Part shown: in pieces, positions 1 to 10,919 of the stretch
How positions within the stretch are numbered: the first letter of the stretch is position 1
Layout: the number at the start of each line of letters is the position of its first letter
NCBI GenBank assembly: GCA_015039365.1
Contig: WION01000508.1
Location: 1 to 38,468 of the forward strand
From: Amanita rubescens
Taxonomy: Eukaryota > Basidiomycota > Agaricomycetes > Agaricales > Amanitaceae
Length of the DNA: 38,468 bases
Reading direction: 5' to 3'
Made by a program: the position numbers and the translations under genes
Notes under the pieces: generated by a model
The model's database searches: none
Told to the model about the DNA's origin: nothing
What the model saw: the letters and a program-made list of their open reading frames with translations, nothing else

Positions 1-299
1 TTTTTTGGTAACCTTCCTATTATGGGATACCTTTTGTTTCAGTCGCTCGAGGCCTCACGCAATCGCCTATTCTGGCTATTTCATTTCCTTTTTTGTACAT
101 GCCTCCTGTCAATGTTGGGTGGCCTACTTAGTTCGAGTCCTACCCATAATATCATGATGCTAGCTTAGTGCCAAATCGCAGACTCGGATTTAGTTATGAA
201 TGACCAATCACTGAATTTAGTTACCGATGAATTTAGTTACACTTACCGATCAGCCTGGCCACATATACCACTTCGTCTTCTGTTCCATTCACAAGTCAC
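1..299. other. Upstream region of the Helitron Rep gene, no gene seen
   Basis: No coding exon is recognisable. AT-rich, with a short direct repeat of GAATTTAGTTAC (about 213-224 and 229-240). The 5' terminus of the Helitron (expected to begin TC after an A) could lie here or to the left of the window; no diagnostic end was found. Confidence 0.4.
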
Positions 300-2257
300 A
301 TGCCAAGCAGTAATTCTTCACCATTATTCCTTACAATCCTTAGCTTTGCTCACTTATATTTGCTGTAGGCAGCACTGGAAGTAACCCAAATGCCCGATCT
401 CTGGCCCAGCGAGCACGACGAGAGCGAGAACGACAAGGGCAAGAACAGCAAGGGAATGACCAAACAGTCCCAAGTGCCCAATCTTTGGCCCAACGAGCAC
501 GACGAGAGCGAGAGAGACGAGAGCGAGGACAGCAAGAACAACAAGAACAACCAGCCTCAAATGCCCAAGCTCTGGCCCAGCGCGCACGACGAGAGCGAGA
601 GAGACAAGAGCGAGAGCAAGAGCTGCAGGGTCATGACCAGCAGCGCCAGCTACAAATTCAGCATCCATTCCCTACTCCTCCTGCAACCATAGGTTCGAGA
701 CATTTCTTCGTTTATAAGTCATGATACCTGAAGATTAGATAAATGATAGTTCCCCCAAGTCGCCGTCGCCGAAGGCTCCCACCCAACCCTGCTGTTGCTC
801 GCCTCTCCTATACTGAGCCCCCTGCCTGACATAGTTGTGGCCGCATGGACATTGAATGCACACATTGCAAAGCTCTTCATTGGCTCAATGAGAAAATAAC
901 AACCTCATCTGCCACCTCTCCTTCATTTGGCATATGCTGCAATCATGGCAAGATCACCCTTCCATCTTCGCGAGTTCCACCTCCTGCACTTCAAGCACTG
1001 CTTAGTGGGGATGATGTTCGGGCAAAGAATTTCCGAGAGCACATATGGGCTTACAACCGGGCTTTTGCTTTTACCTCTCTTGGTGTCAAGGAAGACCACA
1101 CTGTCAATTGCCGGAATGGTCCTCCTGTATTTCGCATTCAGGGCGAGCTTGCACATTGGTCTGGCAGTCTTCTCCCTGAACCTGGGCGCCCTCCTATTTA
1201 TGCACAGCTCTACATATATGACCCTCGCTCTGCTGTCGCACAGCATATTGCAAACAACAGTGAAAGATCTGCTCTCCACAGCGATACCATGGAGATCCTG
1301 GAAGGTCTTTTGCGAGCAAATCACCAATATGCTCCTCTTTATCTCCATGCTCATGAAGTCCTTGCACAGTACCCTGACACATCTGATGTATCTGTGCGCC
1401 TGCGTGTTGCACCAGGGACAGACACCCGCCGCTACAACCTCCCAACTGTTGATGAAGTCGCTGTAATTCTTCCAACTGATGTGAGCAGTACTGAACCACG
1501 TGATATTGTCTTGCGAAGGCGGGGAGGTGTATTACAGCGCATCAGCGATTGCCATCCTGCATATGCCCCTCTCCAGTATCCCTTACTGTTCCCCCATGGT
1601 GAAAATGGCTGGCATCCTGCCCTTGATAATGGGGGAGAAGACAGGCGCATCACCCAGTCGCGGTTTGCTGCATACTATCTCCATGATCGGCTGGCTGAAT
1701 TCTCTTGTGTCTTGCGTGGTGGGAGGCTTTTCACCAGGTGGATGGTTGACATGTATGCATCAATCGACCAATGCAGGCTGTTTTGGTTGAGGCAGAACCA
1801 AGGGATTTTGCGAGCTTCTCTATACAGTGGTCTCCAAGATGCGCTGGACACTGCAGATCAAGATATAGGCCTTGCAAACTTGGGCCAGCGAGTGGTCCTT
1901 CCCTCTTCTTACATTGGTGGCCCTCGCCATATGCAGCAGCAATTCCAAGACTCAATGGCAATTGCTCGCTTTTTCCAAAAAGTCGACTTATTCATTACTG
2001 TTACAACAAATCCACGATGGCCAGAGATCACCCAAGAACTTCGCCCAGGTGAAACACCATATGACCGACCTGATTTAGTTGCCCGAGTTTTTCATCTGAA
2101 GAAGAAGGCTATGCTCGATGACATCATCAAGAATGGAGTCCTGGGAAAGGTCGCTGCACATGTATACACCATTGAGTTCCAAAAGCGAGGGCTACCACAC
2201 ATGCACCTCCTTATCTTCCTTCAAGAGCCTGACAAACTGAATTCACCTGATGACATC

Positions 2258-3594
2258 TAGGGATTGGCACGGGTTAGGTAAACCCGTGCGGGTCATGTAC
2301 CCGTACCCGTAGAGGGTATGGGTGGGGGTCTACACTTTGTAGACCCGTGGTCAAACCCGAACCCGTGATGCGGGTTTGGGTAGGGTACACATACCTGTGC
2401 TTGTACGCGCTGCAGTGCGCTTTGAACCCAAGTGCAGCGCTGGTGAAGGGAGCTGTGACACGCTCACATAGAAAGGTTGTTGGCTCGTTGGCATTGCGGG
2501 AGACGTAGAACACGCCCAGTGATAAGTAACACGCATCCGCGAAGTATAGCGCGATACTAGGTCAGCTGGGCCGGTTATGCATGAAGACCGAGTGCGAGAC
2601 TTGCGCAACTGTCAGCTATCTCACTCCTTGGCTAAGACAAATCCTTTGAGTAAGTTATGAAAGGCACTGAGAAATTTATGTCGATGCGGCAAGGTACAGA
2701 CCATAGGCAATAGCGTAAGCGAAAATCTCTATTGGATCCCATGGCTCTGGGGTATTCGACAGAAGCACACAATCGACAGACAAAGTCATGATGGCACCCT
2801 CATTGAGGAGGGCAATAATCAGCACATGATGAATGGTGGGAAATCAAAGTCGAAAGCGAAGGCAAGGACGGAGAAGCAGACAACGACACGGGGTAGTTGC
2901 GCACACGTTGGAAGATAATACGGGATTCGTGAATGGCATGGACGATGGCGGAAAGACCTGGTTCCGTCAAGGCAATATCGGCTGCGCCACGGGCAGCGTC
3001 CGTAGCACCTTCGACAGCGATACCGACGTTGGCACACGAGAGAGCTGGGGCATCGTTGGCACCATCACCAGTCATAGCGCAAAGATGACCGAGGCCTTGA
3101 AGACACTTGAGAATTTCACACTTGTGCTTGACTCGAAGACGCCAGCGAAACCGTCTGCTTCAAGAATCAGGTCATCGAGAGTGTTGAATCTGCCACCAGT
3201 ATTAGCTTGATGGTGAGGAGCGTGAGTGGTAAAACTTTTAAAGCGGTGGGAGGTAACACTCACTGTCAAAAGGGTGCCACATCCCAGAGCGAGAGCGGTG
3301 AGAGCAGTTGTGGTCAGAGCGGGAGCAGCCAGAGCAATTGTGGCCAGAGCGGGAGTGGCCAAGCAGCGTTGTTTGGCCAAGCGTGAAGCGGCCTGAGCCG
3401 AAAACCTGATGAGGTGTATCCCGGGTGTAACCCGTGCGGGTTACGGGTACGGGTATGGGTCGGGTACGGGTGCGGGTTGGCCAGCCATGTACCCGCTTCT
3501 AAACCCATACCCAGGCTGAGGGTGCGGGTACATCACGGGGTACGGGTACGGGTATAGGCCGAGGTACCCTCGGGTTTACCCGTGCCAATCCCTA
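2258..3594. mobile_element. Non-autonomous hAT-type DNA transposon carrying host gene fragment
   Basis: Flanked by a perfect 8-bp target duplication ATGACATC (2250-2257 and 3595-3602), the hAT size. Both ends share the 17-bp terminal inverted repeat TAGGGATTGGCACGGGT. Subterminal regions are packed with ACCCGTACCCGT and its complement, as is usual for transposase binding sites in hAT elements. No transposase is encoded. The interior holds a degenerate fragment of a P-type H+-ATPase gene on the minus strand. It sits inside the Helitron Rep coding exon, and removing it restores that frame. Confidence 0.92.
2682..3263 (-). pseudogene. PMA1: Captured fragment of plasma-membrane H+-ATPase (P-type ATPase)
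   Basis: Minus-strand translation gives [15 protein letters not shown], the canonical hinge motif [56 protein letters not shown] and EIFAYAIAYGLYLAAST, in fungal PMA1 order. These span the phosphorylation-domain hinge and the following membrane segments. The frame is broken: a one-base shift after GVFE, an in-frame-sized loss plus shift around RNYP/VVVCF, and another shift after PPFIM. The stretch 3190-3263 looks like a retained intron on this strand (GTGAGT...GCAG), which means genomic DNA rather than cDNA was captured. It is a transposon passenger with no expected function. Confidence 0.88.
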
Positions 3595-4437
3595 ATGACA
3601 TCGACAAGCTTATTTCAGCCCAGTGGCCAGATCCTGTTACACAGCCCATGTTATTTGCGACTGTCAAGTCATGCATGGTGCATGGCCCCTGTGGTACTTC
3701 AAACCCTCGTGCACCTTGCATGGATTCTGGAAAATGCACAAAGAGATATCCAAAGCCATTCTGCGACACAACACATATGAATGAGGATGGCTACCCCAGC
3801 TACAAGCGACCTAATGATGGCCGAGAATATGATGTTGGGGGTCTCATGGTTGACAACTCTTGGATTGTTCCTTACTGTCCATTTTTGTCGGCAAAATATG
3901 ATTGCCACATCAATGTTGAGTGTGCTGTCTCGCTGGGCACATTCCGGTATGGATACACTTAATATTTCTGCATGTATGGTCTCTAATCTAATCGCATACA
4001 GGTATGCATTCAAATATATACAAAAGGGCTGTGATATGGCAACATTTGAGCTGCAGCATCAGGATGAAATCAAGCGATGGCTTGATGGGCGATATATTTC
4101 TGCATCTGAGGCTGCATGGCGAATATTGCATTTTGAAATGCATGACAGATCTCCAAATGTTGTTCGCCTACAAGTGCATTTGCCTGGGCAGCATATGGTC
4201 GTATTCAACCCTCAAGATAACATCGAAACAGTAATGGACAGGGCGAGCAATGAACAGACCACTTTGACAGCCTTCTTTGCAGCAAATGCAGACCCTGGTC
4301 CACAAGGAGCAGAGGCGAGAAGGTATACCTATCAAGAATTCCCCCAGCATTTTGTCTACAAGCAAGACAAAAAGTGTTGGCAGTTGCGACAAAGAGGTTT
4401 TGCATTAGGCCGAATGTTCTTCGTCTCGCCTACAAGT

Positions 4438-5514
4438 TAGTGATTCAAGGTCCGGTCCGGTCCGGTTTTTTTTCCTTTTTTGGAAAGACCGAAACCGGAC
4501 CGGTCTCAGGGTGTCCCTGATATCGAAAAGACCGGAACCGGACCGCTTAAGACCGCAAGACCGGTCTTAATTTAAAAAAAAGACCGGTTAAGACCGGTCC
4601 AGGACTGGTCCTGATCTGGACCGGTCTTGGACTGGTCTGGACTGGTCTTGGACTGGTCTGGACCAGTCCTTACATTAGTTTCTATGTCCCTATGTCTCCC
4701 ATACAACAATTTAAAACTACAAAACTTCATAAATATCAATATGTTCCTAACCCTCACCCTCTCACACCCTCTCACACCCAGCTGCACTAGATGAGCCACA
4801 TAAAACCATTTTTGATGATGCCAGGAGACTGCCAAACATTGCCAAAGAGATTGCCAAAGAGATCACCAAAGAGAGAATGAAGCCCAGTGTTGCTGACCCT
4901 CACCCTCCCACTGCTCAGCTTGTCCCATTAGACCCCACTCCACCCCCTCACATCATCTCACACCCAGTTGCACTCCAGATAAGCCACATTAAACCATTTT
5001 TAATGATGCCAGGAGACTGCCAAACATTGCCAAAGAGATTGCCAAAGAGATCACCAAAGAGAGAATGAAGCCCAGTGTTGCTGACCCTCACCCTCCCACT
5101 GTTCAACTATGTTCCATTGGATGTACTAGAGCATACCTAGATTAGTTAATTTCAGAATACCTTACCTGGAGTGTTGCAACAACAGATGATTTCAAAATTC
5201 ACATGTTATATATAACTTTTGACAAACTTTACTACTGTGAACTCAAATCTCAACTGTTTTTTATGTTTCAATACTCAAAAAAAAGCTAAAATATAGGAGA
5301 ACATGACTGTGTTGGTCACATGTGACAATTAGCGGTCTAGGACCGGTCTAGACCGGTCTTTTGCGGTTTTTTTGATTTTAAAAATTTAAAAAGACTGGAA
5401 CCAGACTGCCCTTGGACCTCCTAAGACCTGAGACTGCAGTCCGGTCCAAATCGGTCCTGGTCCGGTCCAGTTCCGGTCTTTTTCGGTCCTGAGAGACTGG
5501 AAATAGAAACACTA
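4438..5514. mobile_element. Short non-autonomous hAT-type transposon
   Basis: An 8-bp target duplication CTACAAGT (4430-4437 and 5515-5522) flanks the element. Ends are TAGTGATTC and, in inverted form, TAGTGTTTC: 9 bp with one mismatch. Subterminal zones are dense in GGTCCGGTCC and AAGACCGG, inverted between the two ends. There is no coding capacity. Excision rejoins the Helitron Rep frame directly (codons for SPTS followed by GERF). It differs in terminal and subterminal sequence from the hAT-type element at 2258-3594, so it is a separate family. Confidence 0.9.
4771..5119. repeat. Internal direct duplication within the second hAT element
   Basis: Two near-identical copies of about 160 bp, roughly 4771-4931 and 4957-5119. 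Both contain ATGCCAGGAGACTGCC, GCCAAAGAGATTGCC and the run AGAGAATGAAGCCCAG. Only scattered substitutions separate them, so the duplication is young relative to the element. Each copy also carries a small internal echo (GCCAAAGAGATTGCCAAAGA). Confidence 0.85.
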
Positions 5515-6487
5515 CTACAAGTGGTGAAAGGTTTTACCTTCGCACACTCCTGACAGTTGTGAAGGGCCCAAAATCCTTCGACAATTTGCGAACATACAAT
5601 GGAGTACAATACGAAACATTCCAAGCTGCTTGCCGAGCAAGAGGTCTCCTGGAGGATGATGGAGAATGGAGGGAATGCCTTCATGAAGCATCGCAGATGC
5701 AGACAGGTCATGTTCTTCGCAGGCTGTTTGCGACATTGCTCCTATTCTGCAGTCCTGCAGACCCTGCCACCTTATGGCAAAGCTATCGCCGAGAAATCTG
5801 CATTGACCTACGACATCGGTTACAGGTACAATTTGGGCCCCAAATGACAGATGAAGATGCATATGATTATGGCCTTTATCTGATTGACAAGATTCTCCGA
5901 GATTCTGGGAAGTCGCTTGCAGTCAATTGGCCAACAATGCCACAGTCGCAAGGAGACTGGGCTGATCGCAGATTTAATCCACTCATTTCTGACCACCTGT
6001 CATATAATCGCGAGGCACAAAGCCAAAAAGCAGCCGAAAATCTGGCACTGCTCAACGATGGCCAACTTGCTGCCTATATGACAATCATGGACTCAATCAC
6101 AGACAAGAAAGGGGAAACCTTTTTCTTAAATGGGCCAGGTGGAACAGGAAAGACATTTGTCTACAAAACCATCTGCTATCAAGTTCGGGCAAATGGTTGG
6201 ATCATCCTGGTTGTCGCTTCCTCAGGAATAGCTGCTGTATTGATGGAAGGGGGTCGCACTGCCCACTCGATGTTTAAGATCCCTGTCGATGGCCTGAACA
6301 GCACTTCGTACTGTCACATCCCAAAGGAAAGCCAGCTTGCTGCATTACTTCGCCAGACCCATGCAATTTTGTGGGACGAAGTTGGAATGCAGCATCGCCA
6401 TGGGCCAGAAGCTCTTGACAGGATACTGCAAGATATATTTGGCAATTCAAAGCCATTTGGAGGGATTACAGTTATCTTTGGAGGCGA

Positions 6488-6805
6488 TGTAACGTGCCGA
6501 TACCGGCTACGTTGTACTCAGTGCTCAAACCCGACACATGGCGGGCTCCGACCTCCGACACTGCGGACCCCGAAACCCGACATCGGACGCATCAGATCGT
6601 CGGACGCATGTAGTACATGAGGTAGACATTATATAAACATGTCGTAGTTTAGTTTTATACACCTTCTTTCCTTCCGACCACTTTAGTTCCATCGTCCGAC
6701 AGTGCGGCCGAGGTTGGGTGCGACTGCCCCGTCCACCGAACTCATTCGGCACACGCCGAAACACTCGGGGGTTGTGCGCAACACAGCCTCTTTTGAGTTG
6801 TTACA
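6488..6805 (+). repeat. Left LTR
   Basis: 318 bp, TG...CA ends with a 6-bp inverted terminus TGTAAC/GTTACA. A TATA-like box TATATAAA lies at 6630-6637. It differs from the right LTR at two positions only (6584 C against 8504 T; 6594 A against 8514 G). Orientation is arbitrary because there are no coding genes to fix it; plus is assumed from the candidate primer-binding site. Confidence 0.93.
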
Positions 6806-8407
6806 ACTGGAGCCCACCGCTCGGTCCAGCCTTTGGCCGCACTCAAGAAACCCTCGTTTTTCATTCACAAACAGCCCCGGAGGCGCTCATTCTTTCTGGA
6901 CAGCCCCATCAGCTCATTCCCGCTCCCATACATCTGCTAGTTACCGCCAAACACGCCGCATCTGCACTACAGCCCTCCGACATACACAGCACCGCTGCTA
7001 TCTGCCATCCGCCACATCAGCTCCGATCTGCCCGCCTACGCATCATTCCTGGCTCCGCACCCCGCCACTCGATGCCTACAGTCATCCGCAGCCCTATCGG
7101 ATCCCATCAAGCACCATCCGCATGCACTGCCTCGCACCACGTGTCCGCCTCATGCACCATGGCCCGCTTTTACATCCTACCCCGTTGCTCGATGTTTACA
7201 GCCTACCAGATCCCGCCTGGCGACGTCTACAGCTTACTGCACCCTTACTGGATCGCATCAGAAACCATCGGGAGCCCGCCAAGCCAGCCACACGACGTCC
7301 ACAGCCTATTGCAGCCTTATCGGGACTTATCGGAGCCCATCGACTGCTATCGCGCGCCCTATTCCTCAGCTGCCGACTTGTAGCATACCTCATGTTCAGG
7401 CCTCATGTATCAGACACTCCCGGAGCACAGCCGCCAGTCATTTCATGCTAACCCGACCCTTCGTCGTCGGATCGCATTCCCTACCTCACCGACATGTGTA
7501 GACCACACTCCTGCACCTTCCCTTCACTTCTTGCACTTGCCACAGCCGTCCGCCGCCGCTCCTATGCCTTTCGGACACTACCAGCACCTCGGCTCACTCT
7601 ACCACCGTTCCGCCGACACCCGCGAGTCGCAATTCTTTTTTTTCAGCCTTTTTTTTCTTTTCTACCCAGGATCGGGATACGGCGTAGCCGTATTCGTTCA
7701 AAACGGCCAAGTTCATGCTCAATCGGACCCTCAACCCATGTCTCATCACCATCGGCATCACCTCAGCTCCAAAACCCTTATCAAGCCAGCCCGAAGCGTT
7801 AACAGAGTGTGGGGGATGTTGGAACAGAATCAGGATAACGGATATCAGTACGCACAACGCAGGACTCACCTTAGGCCCTTTATCATTTGACTAGCACTAC
7901 CGACTCCGACACCACTCTTTAACACCGTATTGCGCCGACGGCGTCTCAGGAAACATCATAGCAGCCTTACAGGGGTCCGTGCTATTGATTCGGATTACTG
8001 GGATGACCGCGATCGCGGGAAGTAGCGCCCCACCTCGCCAACACTTTCTACCGCCTACGACGACATCCGCCGACACGCCATCTGCTATCTGCACCTCGAC
8101 ACGCCCCTCCTCCACATCCCGACAACATCCGCAGCACGCCGACTGCCACTGAGACCTCCAACACTTCCTGAACCCTATCGCCATCCCCGACTCCCTTGCT
8201 TGCAACTACCTACGCACAATCGGACGCCGTCGACACTACGTCTCACCTCCGATGCCTCTTCCGTCGACGCCGACATTCTGTCTCATTCAATCACGGACTT
8301 CCGCTGCCCTTCCGACTCGGACACTCCGCTTCCGACACTTCACCTTGTTCATCCACCGACCCGATGCAGGTTGACGGTGATGTCAACATTCAAAACTGGT
8401 GAGCGGG
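6806..8407. other. Non-coding interior of the LTR element with diverged tandem repeats
   Basis: C-rich and CpG-rich; open frames up to about 250 codons exist on the plus strand but encode only Pro/Ser/His-rich low-complexity sequence with no domain. Between about 7060 and 7340 there are diverged repeats spaced near 70 bp, with cores such as GACGTCTACAGCTTACTGCA and GACGTCCACAGCCTATTGCA. CCGAC/GTCGG words recur throughout the interior and in the LTRs. I see no credible gene. Confidence 0.6.
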
Positions 8408-8725
8408 TGTAACGTGCCGATACCGGCTACGTTGTACTCAGTGCTCAAACCCGACACATGGCGGGCTCCGACCTCCGACACTGCGGACCCCGAAACCCGA
8501 CATTGGACGCATCGGATCGTCGGACGCATGTAGTACATGAGGTAGACATTATATAAACATGTCGTAGTTTAGTTTTATACACCTTCTTTCCTTCCGACCA
8601 CTTTAGTTCCATCGTCCGACAGTGCGGCCGAGGTTGGGTGCGACTGCCCCGTCCACCGAACTCATTCGGCACACGCCGAAACACTCGGGGGTTGTGCGCA
8701 ACACAGCCTCTTTTGAGTTGTTACA
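8408..8725 (+). repeat. Right LTR
   Basis: 318 bp, 316 of 318 positions identical to the left LTR at a constant offset of 1920. The TATA-like box is at 8550-8557. It is followed directly by the target duplication GCGA and the resumed helicase exon. Confidence 0.93.
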
Positions 8726-9787
8726 GCGACTTCCAGCAAATCTTACCTGTCATTCCAAAAGGGAAAAAGGAGGATGTAATTAATGCGACACTCCAGTGAT
8801 CACAACTTTGGCGAAACATCAGGATCCTTCACCTCACCCAGAACATGCGACTCAGCCAGTCACAAGAGGATCAGGACTATGCAAAATGGCTAAAAGATGT
8901 TGGCCATGGCCATGATCTGAGCGACAAAGGAACTATTGAGTTTCCTGCCAACATGCGATGCCACGAACCAGAAGACCTCATCAGCTTTGTCTATCCCCAG
9001 CTCCATCCCACTTCGCAACTACCAAGCCCTGATTTCTTCCTAGACCGAATGATCCTTGCACCTCACAATGCTGATGTCGCTGGCATCAACTCAGCAGTAC
9101 TGCAGCGAATGCCTGGTGAAGAACGAACTTACTACAGTGCTGACAAGGTCATACGAGAAACAGGGGTTGATGGAAGCCATGAGCAACCAATCCCTGTTGA
9201 ATTCCTACGAGCAATCACAGGATCTGGCCTGCCTCCTGGCGAGCTAACTGTCAAAGTTGGCTGCCCTCTCATACTGCTGCGAAATCTTGCACCCTCCCAG
9301 GGACTGTGTAATGGTTCACGAATGGTCATTACACAAATGACTGATAGAGTTCTGAAGGTTGTACTAATTGGGGGCGACCACCATGGCGAAACAGCTTTCA
9401 TTCCTCGCATAACACTCAATCCCCCTGAATCGCCTGACCATGCTTTCAGCTTCAGTCGTCGCCAATTCCCTGTTTGCCTTGCTTTCGCTTTGACAGTTAA
9501 CAAGGCACAAGGACAATCAGCAAAATATGTTGGTCTCGATTTACGAGTTCCTGTCTTTGCTCATGGCCAGCTGTATGTGGGCCTGTCACGAGCTACCTCA
9601 AGGTCTCGCATCAAAATTCTCATTAATTCTGAGGAAGAAAGTGATGTTGTGCATAATGTTGTATATCCAGGCATATATTATGGATACAGGTTAACTGCAC
9701 TGCAAGTAGCGATCACTGGCAATTGATGGTGATGTCATATCTTGCTATTTGTAGATATAGGTCAACAACCCACAACACACCAGAGTC

Positions 9788-9795
9788 TATATAAA
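9788..9795 (+). promoter_or_regulatory. TATA box for the 9923 gene
   Basis: TATATAAA followed by a G run, 128 bp upstream of the ATG at 9923. The leader between them is pyrimidine-rich (9820-9850), as in many fungal promoters. It lies only about 60 bp past the RepHel stop, so the downstream gene probably has its own promoter. Confidence 0.6.
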
Positions 9796-9922
9796 GGGGG
9801 CTGCAAGGCGACAATCTGCATTCCTTTCCTTTCGTTCTCTTCTCTCCCATCACCAGTTTGTGCCCATTGAACTACCTATTCGCTCTTTCGCTCCGACGAC
9901 TCATATATATATTACAACCACC

Positions 9923-10919
9923 ATGTCGTATAATGGAGGTTCTGTCACCCTCACCTTTGTCACTGTCTTCGAGAATGCTCGCCAGATCGCAGCCAAGACA
10001 AAGCCCAGGTCAATCACCTTCGATGCCCACATTTACCTTGGACCTACCTGTGCTGATGTCGGTGCTTTGACATATTATAATAATGATCCCAACCGAGGCT
10101 TCGAGGCGACCGAAGTTGCCAGCTATTTTGTTGTAGCAAATGTGAGTAGTTTCATTATGTCCCAGCAGTCAAAGCTGAATGATTGCTAGGTCGCACTGGC
10201 CCCACAAACACTAGAGTTGGTGCCTGACCACTACCAATTTGCATCTGGGGAACTCCAGGTTCCCGACTATGCCTTGATTGGTGATGTCATATCAGTATGT
10301 CATCGCATATAATAGCCTTTCTTACTTCCAAACTGATATCATTTATCACAGTTAATACCAGCAGGCACAGATCCTGAGTTAAACCATCGGCCTTATATAC
10401 AAGTAACAGGAGTCATTGATAGTGTTGGGCCAAATGGCGAATATTGGGACATGTGCCCAGAGCAGTACATTGCAGGCTTTCTCAATTCTAACAGTACAAC
10501 CCAATCTGCGAAGCCTTGCCTACCTGTCCGAGTCATAGTACCAAACACACCCCGATGGACAGGCAAGAGCAAGCCAAAGGTAAAGCCAGGGACATATGCT
10601 GCAGTTGGTGGCTACCTTTCAGCAATCGAGAGGGATGCAAATACTTCGCAGGTCATACGATTCGCAGTTGATCTTGGTAGTATCGTATTCTTTGGAAAGG
10701 CATCCTTTGTCGCTGGTAATACCAGTAATACCTCAGATAACCAGCCAGGTATGTTACTTGCATTTCATCGCAAGATTGGTCTGAACATATCTAGATTCAC
10801 CAGCAACTAAGAAAGGGAAGCTCCGATTTAGCTACAGTAGCCCTTTGCCAGCCAGTAAGCGACAGAAGAAGGATGGGCCTGGCCCTGGTCCCTCTGGTGC
10901 CAATGCCCAAGTCGCATAG
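9923..10919 (+). CDS. Unrecognised Helitron-adjacent protein, possible OB-fold/ssDNA-binding accessory
   Basis: Exons 9923-10141, 10190-10294, 10352-10748 and 10804-10919 total 837 nt, giving 278 aa with all junctions GT..AG and in phase. The ATG has a good context (ACCACCATG) and begins MSYNGGSVTLTF. The body is beta-rich: alternating hydrophobic strands such as VTLTFVTVF, YIQVTGVIDSVG, LPVRVIVP and VIRFAVDLGSIVFFG. The C-terminus is low-complexity with a basic cluster KRQKK that could be a nuclear signal, then a Gly/Pro tail. I do not recognise the family. Plant Helitrons are known to carry RPA-like single-strand-binding proteins, and the position just behind RepHel plus the strand pattern suggests a similar role, but no diagnostic OB-fold motif is visible, so that is inference. 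The coding model itself is firm; unlike RepHel it has no frame damage. Confidence 0.75.

Larger units (their letters stand above)
6488..8725. mobile_element. Non-autonomous LTR retroelement (TRIM/LARD-like), recent insertion
   Basis: Two 318-bp LTRs (6488-6805 and 8408-8725) begin TGTAAC and end GTTACA, flanked by a 4-bp target duplication GCGA (6484-6487 and 8726-8729). A TGG at 6808, two bases after the left LTR, is a plausible primer-binding site; GGTGAGCGGG before 8408 is a weak polypurine tract. The 1.6-kb interior has no gag, protease, reverse transcriptase or integrase motifs, so movement must have depended on another element. It sits inside the Pif1 helicase domain of the Helitron gene, between GGD and FQQ. 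Confidence 0.92.
300..9726 (+). pseudogene. Helitron RepHel (HUH/Y2 replication initiator fused to Pif1-like helicase), disrupted
   Basis: Predicted exons: 300-309, 369-692, 750-2257, 3603-3946, 4002-4437, 5523-6487, 8730-9726. True introns are 310-368, 693-749 and 3947-4001; the other gaps are transposon insertions. With one copy of each target duplication kept, the exons total 4584 nt, exactly 1528 codons. In order it shows an Arg-rich region with three LAQRARRER-type repeats, a Cys/His segment (DIECTHC), the Helitron-like N domain, the HUH motif PHMH (2195-2206), the two-tyrosine motif YAFKYIQKG just after the third intron, Walker A GPGGTGKT (about 6130-6156), Walker B LWDEV, and helicase motifs VNKAQGQS and YVGLSRATS near the C-terminus. 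Besides the insertions, in-frame TGA codons occur at 827-829 and 8797-8799, so the gene is dead. The product nicks, unwinds and rolls out the transposon strand. The ATG at 300 was chosen because splicing from it keeps the frame into the Arg-rich exon. Confidence 0.9.

Noticed and set aside
120..150. TTCGAGTCC word resembling a tRNA T-arm
   Set aside because: Flanking bases do not form the T-stem, and no anticodon or D-arm can be placed upstream.
350..692. Alternative open frames on both strands over the Arg-rich Rep exon
   Set aside because: Only the frame giving repeated LAQRARRER joins in phase to the upstream ATG at 300 and the downstream Helitron N domain.
2833..3210. 125-codon plus-strand frame in the first hAT-type element
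   Set aside because: Antisense to the captured H+-ATPase fragment; no domain of its own.
6702..7451. 249-codon open frame in the LTR element, starting inside the left LTR
   Set aside because: Pro/Ser/His-rich without gag zinc knuckle or any pol motif; an overlapping frame of 221 codons is equally open, so composition rather than coding explains it.
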